A model generated the notes under the pieces. That model did no database searches and was not told the DNA's origin. It saw only the letters and a list, made by a program, of their open reading frames with translations. A DNA stretch of 64,000 bases, taken from the NCBI GenBank assembly GCA_022820925.1, contig JAJEEO010000001.1:67001-131000 (forward strand), given 5' to 3'. The position numbers and the translations under genes were made by a program. Below, piece after piece: positions 24,561-33,592 of the stretch. Position 1 is the first letter of the stretch. The number at the start of each line of letters is the position of its first letter. Source of the stretch: Acidimicrobiia bacterium (lineage in GTDB: Bacteria > Actinomycetota > Acidimicrobiia > Acidimicrobiales > Poriferisodalaceae).

Positions 24561-26383
24561 GAGAGTTCCTCATCGTCGGTGACGAGCGCGAGGCCGAGTT
24601 CTTCGAGCTGATCCTCGGAGATCGCAGACGGGGCGTTGGTGAGCGGATCGGCGCCCGACTGGCTCTTGGGAAAGGCGATCACTTCGCGGATGTTCTCCTC
24701 GCCGCACAGCAGCGCTGCCAACCGATCGATGCCGAAGGCGAAGCCCGCGTGCGGCGGTGCACCGAACCGGAACGCGTCGAGGAGGAATCCGAATCGCTCC
24801 TGCGCAGTGTCGGGGTCGATGCCCAGCAGATCGAAGACCTGCTGCTGGATATCGCCCCGGTGGATCCGGACGCTGCCCGAGCCCAGCTCCCAGCCGTTCA
24901 GCACCAGGTCGTACGCCTGCGAGCGCACGCCCAGCAGCGTGTCGGCATCGAAACCGCCGCCTGCGGCCATGCGGGCCGAGGCCGCCGCGACCACATCGAG
25001 ATCGTCGGCATGGGGCATGGTGAACGGATGGTGGGCCGGCATCGGCAGGCCGTCAGCGCTCACATCTTCGAACAGCGGGAAGTCCACGACCCACAGAAAA
25101 TGCAGGCCGCCCTCGTTCACCGTCGGGCGGCCCAGCTCCAGCCGCAGCAGGCCGAGCACGCCGCTGGCCCGCCGCCACGTGTCGGCCACCAGGTAGCACA
25201 TGTCGCCCGGCTCGGCCCCGAGACGCCCCAGCACGCCTTCGATCTCGGCGTCGGACATGAACTTCGCGACCGGCGAGGTGACCGCCAGCCGGCCGCCGGC
25301 TGCGCTGCGGGCACCCTCTGCCAGCGGCTCGCCGGCGCTGACCCGCATCCACACAAGACCTTTGGCGCCCCAGCGCTGGCACTGCTTGGTGAGATCGTCG
25401 ACCGCGTTGCGGCTGATGTCGCCGCCGCCGGGCACCCGGATGCCCCGCACCGCAGGCGCCTTGAACGCGTTGAACCCGGTCTCGGCGAACAGATCGGTGA
25501 GCTCGGTGAGCTCGAGCCCGAAGCGCAGGTCGGGCTTGTCCGACCCGTAGCGGTCGATCGCCTCGTGCCAGGTGATCTCTCCCATCGCTGCGGGGCGCAC
25601 GCCGGTGATCTCCTCGGCCGCTTCAGCCACCGCCTCGCTGATCACGGCGCGCACTTCGGCACCGCTGGCGAAGCTCATCTCGAGGTCGAGCTGGGTGAAC
25701 TCGAACTGGCGGTCGGCTCGCAGGTCCTCGTCGCGCAGGCAGCGGGCGATCTGGTAATAGCGGTCGATGCCGCCCACCATGCAGAGCTGCTTGAACAGCT
25801 GGGGGCTCTGCGGCAGCGCGTAGAAGCGGCCCTGATGCAGCCGGCTGGGCACAACGAAGTCGCGGGCGCCTTCAGGCGTCGACGCCACCAGCGTCGGCGT
25901 CTCGACCTCGATGAACTCTGCTGCCTCCATCGAACGGCGGATCGCCGCGTTCACCCGTGCCCGGTTCACCAGGTTCGAGTGCATGCGGGGGTTCCGCAGG
26001 TCCAAGTAGCGATGGCGGATGCGCAGCATCTCGTCGACCTCGGTGCGGCCGTCGATCTGGAACGGCGGCGGCTCCGAGCGCGACAGCACCTCGACGGTCG
26101 CATCGCCGATCTCGATCTCGCCGGTGGCCAGCTCGGGATTGGCTGTGTCCAACGGGCGCTCACGCACTGTGCCGGTCACCGACAGCACGTACTCCGAGCG
26201 CAGATCGTGCGCGTGATCCACGACGCACTGCACGATGCCGGTGCGATCGCGCAGGTCGACGAAAGCCAGGTGCTCGCCATGCTCACGACGCCGGGAGACC
26301 CAGCCGCACACGGTGACGTCCCTGCCGATGTCGGCACGGCTCAGCCGTCCGCAGTAGTCGGTCCGCATTCGATCGCCCATCAC
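24557..26383 (-). CDS. aspS: Aspartyl-tRNA synthetase
   Basis: A 608-residue bacterial-type class II synthetase: an OB-fold anticodon domain (VCGWVSRRREHGEHLAFVDL), the catalytic core (LPQSPQLFKQLCMVGGIDRY, RDEDLRADRQFEFTQLDLE), a GAD insertion domain and motif 3 (GFAFGIDRLAALL). The His in RREHGE corresponds to the position where non-discriminating AspRS carries His and discriminating E. coli-type enzymes carry Leu, so it may also charge tRNA-Asn (inference). The GTG start overlaps the hisS stop as GTGA. Confidence 0.96.
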   Translation of the reverse strand: MMGDRMRTDYCGRLSRADIGRDVTVCGWVSRRREHGEHLAFVDLRDRTGIVQCVVDHAHDLRSEYVLSVTGTVRERPLDTANPELATGEIEIGDATVEVLSRSEPPPFQIDGRTEVDEMLRIRHRYLDLRNPRMHSNLVNRARVNAAIRRSMEAAEFIEVETPTLVASTPEGARDFVVPSRLHQGRFYALPQSPQLFKQLCMVGGIDRYYQIARCLRDEDLRADRQFEFTQLDLEMSFASGAEVRAVISEAVAEAAEEITGVRPAAMGEITWHEAIDRYGSDKPDLRFGLELTELTDLFAETGFNAFKAPAVRGIRVPGGGDISRNAVDDLTKQCQRWGAKGLVWMRVSAGEPLAEGARSAAGGRLAVTSPVAKFMSDAEIEGVLGRLGAEPGDMCYLVADTWRRASGVLGLLRLELGRPTVNEGGLHFLWVVDFPLFEDVSADGLPMPAHHPFTMPHADDLDVVAAASARMAAGGGFDADTLLGVRSQAYDLVLNGWELGSGSVRIHRGDIQQQVFDLLGIDPDTAQERFGFLLDAFRFGAPPHAGFAFGIDRLAALLCGEENIREVIAFPKSQSGADPLTNAPSAISEDQLEELGLALVTDDEELS

Positions 26384-27732
26384 GTACCACCTTCCGCATT
26401 GAGCTCGTCGAAGATGCGCCGCAGCGCGCCCAGCACTTCGCCACGCGGCACGGTCTGCTGCGCGATGCCGGCGCCGCCGCCGTCAGGGCGTCGCAACGGT
26501 CGCACCGTGACGGTGCCGGCGTCGATCTCGTCGGTTCCCACGATGAGCGCGATCTCGGCGCCGGAGCGGTCCGCGGCGCGCATTTGCGCTCGCATCGAAC
26601 GGTCGTCGAAGGCCCGGTCGGCCCGGATGCCCACCGAGCGCAGCTCATGGGTGAGGTCGCGTGCGGCGGCGCCGCCGGACGTGTCGATCACCCACACTTC
26701 GGCCCGCTGTGCCGGAACGTCGAAGACGCTTTCGGCATCGCAGGCCAGCAGCAGGCGCTCGATGCCCAGCGCGAAGCCGATGCCGGGCGTCGGCGGGCCG
26801 CCGAGCGCCTCCACGAGCCCGTTGTAGCGGCCGCCGCCGCACACCGTGTCCTGGGCGGCATCGAGGCTGGCGGCACGGAATTCGAAGGTGGTGCGGGTGT
26901 AGTAGTCGAGGCCGCGCACGAGCTTGTGCTCGACCTCGTGGGAGATCCCAAGTGCGTCCAGCCCCTCACGCACCCGCTCGAAGTGGGCCGCCGTGGTTGC
27001 CGAGAGATAGTCGGTGATGCGTGGAGCGTCCGCGGCCACGGCTGCTGTGGCCGGTCGCTTGGAGTCCAGGATGCGGAGCGGGTGGCGCTCGATCTTGTCC
27101 CGGTCCTGGGGGTCCACATCGTCGGCCCGGCGCTGCAGGTAGCTGCTCAGCGCCTCGCCGTAGGCAGCGCGGGTGTCGGCGTCGCCCATCGAGTTCACCA
27201 GCAGCGGCACCTGCTGCAGCCCGATCGCGCCGAAGAACTCGGCGGCGAGAGCGATGATCTCCACATCTGCATCGGGATCGTCGGTGCCGAGCGTCTCGGC
27301 CCCGATCTGATGGAACTGGCGGTAGCGGCCGGCTTGGGGCGCCTCGTAGCGGAAGAACGGCCCCTGGTACCACACCTTCCACGGCGTGGTCGGGCGGTGC
27401 TGGGCGAAGGCACGGCACACCGATGCCGTGCACTCGGGCCGCAGCGCCAGGTGGCGGTCGCTGCGGTCGAAGAACTCGTACATCTCCTTGCCGACCACGT
27501 CGGTGCCCTCGCCGATGCGGGCGAACACGCCGATGTCCTCGAAGATGGGCGTCTGCAAGTAGCCGAATCCCGCACGATCTGCTGCAGCGATGAAGGTACC
27601 CAGCAGCGCCACCCAGCGGCCCGATTCGGGCGGCGCAAGGTCGTGCGTGCCGATCGGCGTCCGGAACGTCTTCGGGGCCGCCGCATCGCCGCCGTCAGGC
27701 GGGCTCGCGGGGGTCGAAGGCGTACCGGACAT
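26380..27732 (-). CDS. hisS: Histidyl-tRNA synthetase
   Basis: A 450-residue class II synthetase. It has TPIGTHDLAPPESGRW at the start, the core LALRPECTASVCRAF (motif 2) and YQGPFFRYEAPQAGRYRQFH, the His-binding LVRGLDYYTRTTFEF (HisA box) and GGGRYNGLVEALGG, and a C-terminal anticodon domain (RADRAFDDRSMRAQMRAADR). It is the first gene of a hisS-aspS run and has no Shine-Dalgarno. Confidence 0.96.
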   Translation of the reverse strand: MSGTPSTPASPPDGGDAAAPKTFRTPIGTHDLAPPESGRWVALLGTFIAAADRAGFGYLQTPIFEDIGVFARIGEGTDVVGKEMYEFFDRSDRHLALRPECTASVCRAFAQHRPTTPWKVWYQGPFFRYEAPQAGRYRQFHQIGAETLGTDDPDADVEIIALAAEFFGAIGLQQVPLLVNSMGDADTRAAYGEALSSYLQRRADDVDPQDRDKIERHPLRILDSKRPATAAVAADAPRITDYLSATTAAHFERVREGLDALGISHEVEHKLVRGLDYYTRTTFEFRAASLDAAQDTVCGGGRYNGLVEALGGPPTPGIGFALGIERLLLACDAESVFDVPAQRAEVWVIDTSGGAAARDLTHELRSVGIRADRAFDDRSMRAQMRAADRSGAEIALIVGTDEIDAGTVTVRPLRRPDGGGAGIAQQTVPRGEVLGALRRIFDELNAEGGT

Positions 27733-27741
27733 GACCAGCGC

Positions 27742-27747
27742 AGGCTA
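27742..27747 (-). promoter_or_regulatory. Candidate -10 element (TAGCCT) for hisS
   Basis: Lies 9 nt upstream of the hisS ATG, implying a leaderless or near-leaderless transcript. The rest of the 128-nt gap to relA shows no terminator or RNA element. Confidence 0.4.
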
Positions 27748-27860
27748 CGGCCCCGCCGCCGCCAGTCCTAGTTGTGGCTTCCCTACGTGCGGGTGCGAAA
27801 TGTCTGTTGGTGGCTCGCGCTTCCGCAGCGTGGCCGACATGATTCCCATTCGGCGAACGC

Positions 27861-30140
27861 TCAGTACTCGGTGCGGGCGAGGCCTTGGATAGCGCGGTAG
27901 GCGTCGAATACGCCCGGCACCTCGCGCAGGGCGGCGAGGAGCTGGTCCAGCAGGATCGGGTCGCCGATCTCGACTTCGATCTGCATCACCGCCACCTGGT
28001 CGTCGCCCACGAACGTGTCGCAGCTCGCGATCGACAGGTCGTGGCGCCCTGAGACCACCTGCACCACATCGAGCAGGAGCCGGTTGCGGTCGAGACCCCG
28101 CACCTCCAGCGACGCGACGTACTCGCCTGCCCAGCTCTCGTCCCACTCGACTTCCACCTGCCGAGCCCGCACCGACATGGCCAGCTCGCCAGCGTTCGCG
28201 CAGTCGGCACGATGCACCGAGATGCCACGCCCGCTGGTCGCGAATCCCAGCACTTCGTCACCGCGCACGGGACTGCAGCAGCGCGCGAGACGCACCAGCG
28301 CGTCGTCGTGGCCGTCGACGTGCACGCCCGCAGAGCGGCGGCGGCGCGAGCCGCGCTGACGAGCCGGGCGGGCCGGCAGCTGAACGCCGTCGCCGTCGCT
28401 CTCGCCTCGCAGGTTGCTGACGAGCCGCTTGGCCACCGAGTGGGGCCGTATGTCGCCCTTGCCGATGGCTTCGAACAACAGGTCCAGGTCGGCGCGGCTG
28501 AACTGCGCCGCCACGGCCCGCATCTCATCGCCATCGATGAGCAGTGACGCCTTGAGCCCCTCCGAGCGCAGTTCGTCCGAGACGGCCTCGCGTCCTGCGG
28601 CCACCCATTCCGAGCGGTCGAGTCGTGCGAACCAGCGCCGGGTGCTGTAGCGGGCACGCGGCGTGACCGCGATCTCCAGCCAGTCACGCGATGGCCGCGT
28701 CCCGGGGTCGTCGGAGGTGAACGCCTCGATCGAGTCTCCCGAGCGCAAGCGGCGATCCAGCGGCACGAGCCGGCCGTCGATCTTCGCCCCGATGAGCGAG
28801 TCGCCGATGTCGGTATGGATGGCGTACGCAAAGTCGATCGGCGTGGCCCCCGTGGGCAGGGTCACCACGTCGCCCTTGGGCGTGAAGACGTACACCTCGT
28901 CGTGGCCCAGATCGCTGGCAATGGTGCGCATGAACTCGGCCGGATCGTCCGACTCGGCCTGCCACTCGACCAGCCGGCTCAGCCACGGCATGTCAGCTTC
29001 GGCCGCTGCGCTGTTTTTCTGCTCCGACTTGTTGCCCGCCTTGCCGCTGCCGTTGCGCTCGGCCTTGTAGCGCCAGTGGGCGGCCACGCCGTATTCCGCC
29101 CGCTGGTGCATCTCATCGGTGCGGATCTGCACTTCCACCGCCGTGCCCGACGGGCCGACCACCGTGGTGTGCAGCGACTGGTACAGGTTGAACTTGGGCA
29201 TCGCGATGTAGTCCTTGAACCGGCCCGTCACCGGCTTCCAGGTCGCATGGATGGAGCCCAAGGCTGCGTACGCGTCGCGAATGGTCGGCACCACCACCCT
29301 GATGCCCACCAAGTCGAAGATCTCGTCGAACGAGCGGTTCTTGATGACCATCTTCTCGTAGACGCTCCAGTGGTGCTTCTTGCGCCCGGTCACCGTCGCG
29401 TCGATCTTCATGCGCGAGAGCTGCTCGCGGACCTCCGAGAGCACCTGGTCGACGAATCGCTCCTGGGAGGGTGTGCGCTCGGCCAGCATCCGGTCGATCT
29501 CGGCGTAGCGCTTCGGGTACAGCGCGGCGAACGCCAGGTCCTCCAGCTCGTCGCGGACCTGCTGCATGCCCAGGCGGTTGGCGAGCGGCGCATAGATGTC
29601 GAGCGTCTCGCGGGCCACGTCGGCTTGCTTGGCGCCGTCGAGCGCTCCGACCGTGCGCATGTTGTGCAGCCGGTCCGACAGCTTGATCATCAGCACCCGC
29701 GGGTCGTTGGCGATCGCCACCAGCATCTTGCGCAAGGTGGCGGCCTGCTGGGCCTGCTTGGACGCAAAGCGCACCCGGTCGAGCTTGGTGACACCGTCCA
29801 CGATGCCGGCGACCTCCGAGCCGAACTCGTCGGACAGCGCCACGAGCTCGACGCTGGTGTCCTCCACGGCGTCATGCAGCAGCGCCGCAGCGATCGAGGT
29901 GTCGTCGAGGCCGAGGTCGGCGACGACGCCGGCGACCGCCACGGGGTGGGTGATGTAGGCCTCGCCGGTCTTGCGCCGCTGGCCCTCGTGGGCGGTGCGT
30001 GCTGCCTCGTAGGCGCGGATCACCAGCTCGGGCGAGCGCTTGGGCCAGCGCTGGCGGTATTTCTCGACAACCGGCGAGATGTCGGCCGCGACCGTGTTCG
30101 CGATGCGCCGCCACGGCAGCACGCGCGACACCGCAGGCAT
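27861..30140 (-). CDS. relA: Bifunctional (p)ppGpp synthetase/hydrolase Rel
   Basis: A 759-residue stringent-response enzyme from ATG 30140 (TTG 30182 would add 14 residues). The HD hydrolase domain has HDAVEDT and the synthetase domain has GRKKHHWSVYEKM and TGRFKDYIAMPKFNLYQS. The RFKD (RxKD) form marks bifunctional enzymes. These are followed by TGS (GDVVTLPTGATPIDFAYAIH), the zinc-finger/RIS segment (ARCCSPVRGDEV) and a C-terminal ACT domain. It sits next to secF, as in other actinobacteria, without the apt gene often found between them. Confidence 0.95.
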   Translation of the reverse strand: MPAVSRVLPWRRIANTVAADISPVVEKYRQRWPKRSPELVIRAYEAARTAHEGQRRKTGEAYITHPVAVAGVVADLGLDDTSIAAALLHDAVEDTSVELVALSDEFGSEVAGIVDGVTKLDRVRFASKQAQQAATLRKMLVAIANDPRVLMIKLSDRLHNMRTVGALDGAKQADVARETLDIYAPLANRLGMQQVRDELEDLAFAALYPKRYAEIDRMLAERTPSQERFVDQVLSEVREQLSRMKIDATVTGRKKHHWSVYEKMVIKNRSFDEIFDLVGIRVVVPTIRDAYAALGSIHATWKPVTGRFKDYIAMPKFNLYQSLHTTVVGPSGTAVEVQIRTDEMHQRAEYGVAAHWRYKAERNGSGKAGNKSEQKNSAAAEADMPWLSRLVEWQAESDDPAEFMRTIASDLGHDEVYVFTPKGDVVTLPTGATPIDFAYAIHTDIGDSLIGAKIDGRLVPLDRRLRSGDSIEAFTSDDPGTRPSRDWLEIAVTPRARYSTRRWFARLDRSEWVAAGREAVSDELRSEGLKASLLIDGDEMRAVAAQFSRADLDLLFEAIGKGDIRPHSVAKRLVSNLRGESDGDGVQLPARPARQRGSRRRRSAGVHVDGHDDALVRLARCCSPVRGDEVLGFATSGRGISVHRADCANAGELAMSVRARQVEVEWDESWAGEYVASLEVRGLDRNRLLLDVVQVVSGRHDLSIASCDTFVGDDQVAVMQIEVEIGDPILLDQLLAALREVPGVFDAYRAIQGLARTEY

Positions 30141-30259
30141 GGCTCTAGCCCCCCCGGCCGGTGCGGTGCCCGACCCCAGCAAGGCCGAACGTGCGAGAAC
30201 TCACACCCTCATTCTGCCGCGCCCGCCCCACGGATCGGGGCCTCCGCCGCAGGTTCTGG

Positions 30260-31393
30260 TCAGCGGCGGCGTTGGGTCTTGGAGCGGCGGGATTTGCGGG
30301 GACGCGGCGTGGCGCTGCGGGTGTAGCTCTCGGCGGCGAGCGCCTGCGTGGCGGCTTCCATCGAGTCGTGGCGGCCGGCGGCATCGGCCGCAGCCTGTGC
30401 GGCGGCCCAGCCTGGTTCGTAGCCCTTCAGCCACGCCACGGTCGGCATGGCCACGAAGATCGAGCTGTACGAGCCGACGAGCAGGCCGATGAGCAGCGCC
30501 GTCGCGAACTCCGACAGCGTGCCTGCGCCCAGGAACCCGGCGCCGACGACCAGCATCGACAGCACCGGCAGCACCGACGTGATCGAGGTGTTGACCGAGC
30601 GTGTCAGCACCTGGTTGAGCGACACGTTTGCGAGCGCCGCGTAGGTGAAGTGGCTGCGCGCCGGCAGCGACCGCTCGTTGGTCTTGACGCGATCGAACAC
30701 GACGATGGTGTCGTACAGCGAATAGCCCATGATTGTGAGGAAGGCCACCACGGTCGCCGGGGTCACCTCGAATCCGAACAGCGCATACGCGCCGACAGTC
30801 AGCACGATGTCGTGCCCGACGGCGACGAGCGCTCCGACCGACATCTTCCACTCGAAGCGGAACCACAGGTACAGCGCGATCAGCACGAAGAACACCACGA
30901 GCGCCCGCCGTGCCTTGCCCGCCACCTCGTCGCCGAAGGACGGACTGACCTGCCGCGTCGACAGACTCTCGACGTCGACATCAGCGGCGGATGCCAGCGC
31001 AGCGTTCACGTCGACCGCGCTCACATCGGGCCCGAGCACCCCGCGCACCCGGAAGATGTCCTCGGATCCGGTCACAGTGACGAACTGCACTCGGGCGTCG
31101 GGCACGCCGGCGGCCGCCGCAGCAGCGGCGATGTCGTCGGTCGTCGGAGCGTCGGCCGCGGGCCCCGTGGCAGCATCGCCGGCATCGTCGGCGGTGTCCT
31201 GCGCGCTCGCCGGGACCGGGATCTCCCACACCGAGCCGCCCTCGAACTCGATGCCCAGGTTCAGTCCGCGCACCAGCAGCGCCACGACACAGATGAGCAC
31301 CGCCAGCGCTGAGCCCAGCACCACCTTGCGGGACACCCCCAGGATGTCCCAGGCATTCTCGCCCCGGTAGAAGGTCCGCAGCGCCGAGATCAC
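30260..31393 (-). CDS. secF: Protein translocase subunit SecF
   Basis: A 377-residue six-helix membrane protein that assists Sec export with SecD. It has LNLGIEFEGGSVWEI after helix 1, FFVLIALYLWFRFEWKMSVGAL, GYSLYDTIVVFDRVKTN, and SLNQVLTRSVNTSITSVLPV. The periplasmic loop contains an Ala/Asp-rich insert (DTADDAGDAATGPAADAPTT) and the tail is basic. The ATG overlaps the secD stop by 4 nt. Confidence 0.95.
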   Translation of the reverse strand: MISALRTFYRGENAWDILGVSRKVVLGSALAVLICVVALLVRGLNLGIEFEGGSVWEIPVPASAQDTADDAGDAATGPAADAPTTDDIAAAAAAAGVPDARVQFVTVTGSEDIFRVRGVLGPDVSAVDVNAALASAADVDVESLSTRQVSPSFGDEVAGKARRALVVFFVLIALYLWFRFEWKMSVGALVAVGHDIVLTVGAYALFGFEVTPATVVAFLTIMGYSLYDTIVVFDRVKTNERSLPARSHFTYAALANVSLNQVLTRSVNTSITSVLPVLSMLVVGAGFLGAGTLSEFATALLIGLLVGSYSSIFVAMPTVAWLKGYEPGWAAAQAAADAAGRHDSMEAATQALAAESYTRSATPRPRKSRRSKTQRRR

Positions 31394-33069
31394 GTCGCGC
31401 CTCCCGTCACCGCAGCCGCCGTGGCCGCATCATCGGTACCGGGCAGCACGCCCAAGCGCCGGGGCTCCTCATTGACGAGCTTGCGCGCGATGAACACCAC
31501 CAGCGGCCGCATGAAGAAGTACGACACCGCCAGGTCGATGAGCGTCGCCAGGCCCAGGTACAGCGCGAAGCCGCGCACGGTGCCGCTGGTGAGCTGGTAC
31601 AGCACACCCGCACCGATGAGCGATGCCAAGTCTGCCCAGACGATCGTGGAGAACGCGCCTTTGAAGCTTGCATCCGCGGCCGAGCGAATCGCGCGCCCGC
31701 GCCGGACCTCTTCCTTGATCCGCTCGTAGTAGACGATGTTCGAGTCGACTTGGACGCCGATCGACACGATGATGCCGGTGGTGCCCGCCAGCGTCAGCGC
31801 GAGCCCCCGGCTCTCGCCCAGCCAGCTGATGAGCGACCACAGGATGGACCCGCTGATGGCCAGGCTGGCCACTGCCACGATGCCGAGCAGGCGGTAGTAC
31901 AGCAGCATGTAGATGCCGACGCCGATCAGCCCGACGATGCCGGCCACCACGCCGGCCCGCAGCGTTCCCTCGCCCAAGGTGGCCGACACGGTGCGCACGT
32001 CGTCCTGCTCGAACACCACCGGCAGCGCACCGAAGCGCAGCGCCACGGCAAGGTCGCGCGCCCCTTCCTCGTCGAAGGTGCCCGAGATGACCGCTGTGCC
32101 CCCGAACTCGGTGGCACGGATCACCGGCGCCGACTCGACGATGCCGTCGAGCACGATGGCCACCTGCTGACCGAAGTAACGCGCAGCGATCTCGTCGAAG
32201 CCCACCGCACCCTCGTCGGTGAGGTCGACGTTGACGACCCATTCGTTGTTGAACGTTGCCGCCGCCTCGGCGACCGCCTCGCCGGTGAGCTCGGCTGGGC
32301 CGAGCACATATCCCACTGGCTCGCCACGGCCCGGCAGCACCACCGCCCAATCGGCGAGGTCGTCCTCGGGCGACGTGAACGCCGGCACGTCATCAACTTC
32401 GATCTCCGCCGGCTCGTCGGCCTCAGGTGCCGCGGCTTCGGTCTCGGGCTCGATGATCTCGGGCGGTTCGACGGTCTCTGGCGGTCCGCCCGCTTGATCT
32501 GCAGGGGAATCGTCCAGTGCGTCGCCAGCCTCCGCTTCGAGTTCTGCCGCCGCCTCTGGGTCGATCAGCTCGAGCAGCTCCTGCGCGGTCATCTCCTGCT
32601 CTCCGACCAACTCCTCCTCAGTGGCCTCCGAAGCCGACTCGTCGAGAGACTCGGGATGCAGCGATCCGTTATAGGCCTCCGCGAGCTGCTGCGCTCCGAT
32701 GAAGTCCACCTCGTCGAACGGGTTGAACGTGAGCAGCACAGGCCGGAACCTCAGCTCAGCCGTCTGGCCCACGAGATCGACGGCGCGCTGCTTGTCCTTG
32801 ACGCCAGGAAGCTGCACGACGACCTGGGCGCCCTGGCGGGTGATGTCGGGTTCGGCCACACCGAGCGCGTCCACCCTCGACCGGATGATCTCGATGGCCC
32901 GATCGAGCTGCTCGTCATCAGCCGGAGTGGTCGGCCGCAGCAGCACCTCCACGCCGCCCTGCAGCTGCACGCCCAACACCGGCACCCACCCCGCGACGAT
33001 CACGCCGACCAGCGAGCCGAAACCGATGATGACGGCCAGCAGCAATGAGACGATCTGCGAGCGGCGCAT
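31390..33069 (-). CDS. secD: Protein translocase subunit SecD
   Basis: A 559-residue membrane protein with VLGVQLQGGVEVLLRP after helix 1, a large exported domain and five C-terminal helices (GTTGIIVSIGVQVDSNIVYYERI, SFKGAFSTIVWADLASLIGA). Residues about 135-235 form an acidic Glu/Ala/Pro-rich insert in the exported P1 region, absent from typical SecD. It is co-transcribed with yajC (45 nt upstream) and secF. Confidence 0.95.
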   Translation of the reverse strand: MRRSQIVSLLLAVIIGFGSLVGVIVAGWVPVLGVQLQGGVEVLLRPTTPADDEQLDRAIEIIRSRVDALGVAEPDITRQGAQVVVQLPGVKDKQRAVDLVGQTAELRFRPVLLTFNPFDEVDFIGAQQLAEAYNGSLHPESLDESASEATEEELVGEQEMTAQELLELIDPEAAAELEAEAGDALDDSPADQAGGPPETVEPPEIIEPETEAAAPEADEPAEIEVDDVPAFTSPEDDLADWAVVLPGRGEPVGYVLGPAELTGEAVAEAAATFNNEWVVNVDLTDEGAVGFDEIAARYFGQQVAIVLDGIVESAPVIRATEFGGTAVISGTFDEEGARDLAVALRFGALPVVFEQDDVRTVSATLGEGTLRAGVVAGIVGLIGVGIYMLLYYRLLGIVAVASLAISGSILWSLISWLGESRGLALTLAGTTGIIVSIGVQVDSNIVYYERIKEEVRRGRAIRSAADASFKGAFSTIVWADLASLIGAGVLYQLTSGTVRGFALYLGLATLIDLAVSYFFMRPLVVFIARKLVNEEPRRLGVLPGTDDAATAAAVTGGAT

Positions 33070-33113
33070 CTTCGGGTTATCGACAGACCATGTTGGGGGG
33101 CGTCAAGCCTGGC

Positions 33114-33428
33114 TCACTCGGGCGGGTCGAAATCATCCGATTCGGGCGGTCCAGCCGGGCCGCCGGTGCTGGCGGGAGTGATGATCTCGCCGATGGCGCG
33201 GCGCTGCACGCGCAGCTCGACGTCGCTGTCCACCTCGAGGCAGACGACCTCGCCGGGCTCCTCCACCGCGACGATCTTGCCGATGACTCCGCCGACCGTG
33301 GCGACCACATCGCCGACGTCGGCACGGCTCAGCATTGCCGCCCGCTCCTTGGCCCGCCGCTGTTGAGGCCGGATCATCAAGAAGTACATGAGGGCGAACA
33401 GTCCGACGAGCAGGATGATCGAGCCCAT
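33114..33428 (-). CDS. yajC: Preprotein translocase subunit YajC
   Basis: A 104-residue protein: N-terminal membrane helix (SIILLVGLFALMYFLMI), then RPQQRRAKERAAML and LSRADVGDVVATVGGVIGKI, the typical YajC body, and a short acidic Pro-rich tail. The ATG is preceded by GAGGAG with 7-nt spacing; a longer GTG frame is unlikely. It heads the yajC-secD-secF run. Confidence 0.92.
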   Translation of the reverse strand: MGSIILLVGLFALMYFLMIRPQQRRAKERAAMLSRADVGDVVATVGGVIGKIVAVEEPGEVVCLEVDSDVELRVQRRAIGEIITPASTGGPAGPPESDDFDPPE

Positions 33429-33592
33429 GGGGTGCTCCTCGAGGCGCGTAGTCCGACTGACCACCCCGACGGCTGCCGCCGGCGAGGATCGGTGCGAATG
33501 GCCCCTGAGTGCGACACCCTGCGTGCAGCATGCCGCCGATCGGAGACCGGCACGGCGGGTCAGCGTACCGGCGTATCAGCCCTCGCCGTCCC

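Noticed and set aside
27733..27860. T-box or other riboswitch before hisS
   Set aside because: The gap is 128 nt, lacks T-box core sequences and a terminator, and a -10 hexamer sits 9 nt before the ATG, leaving no room for a leader.
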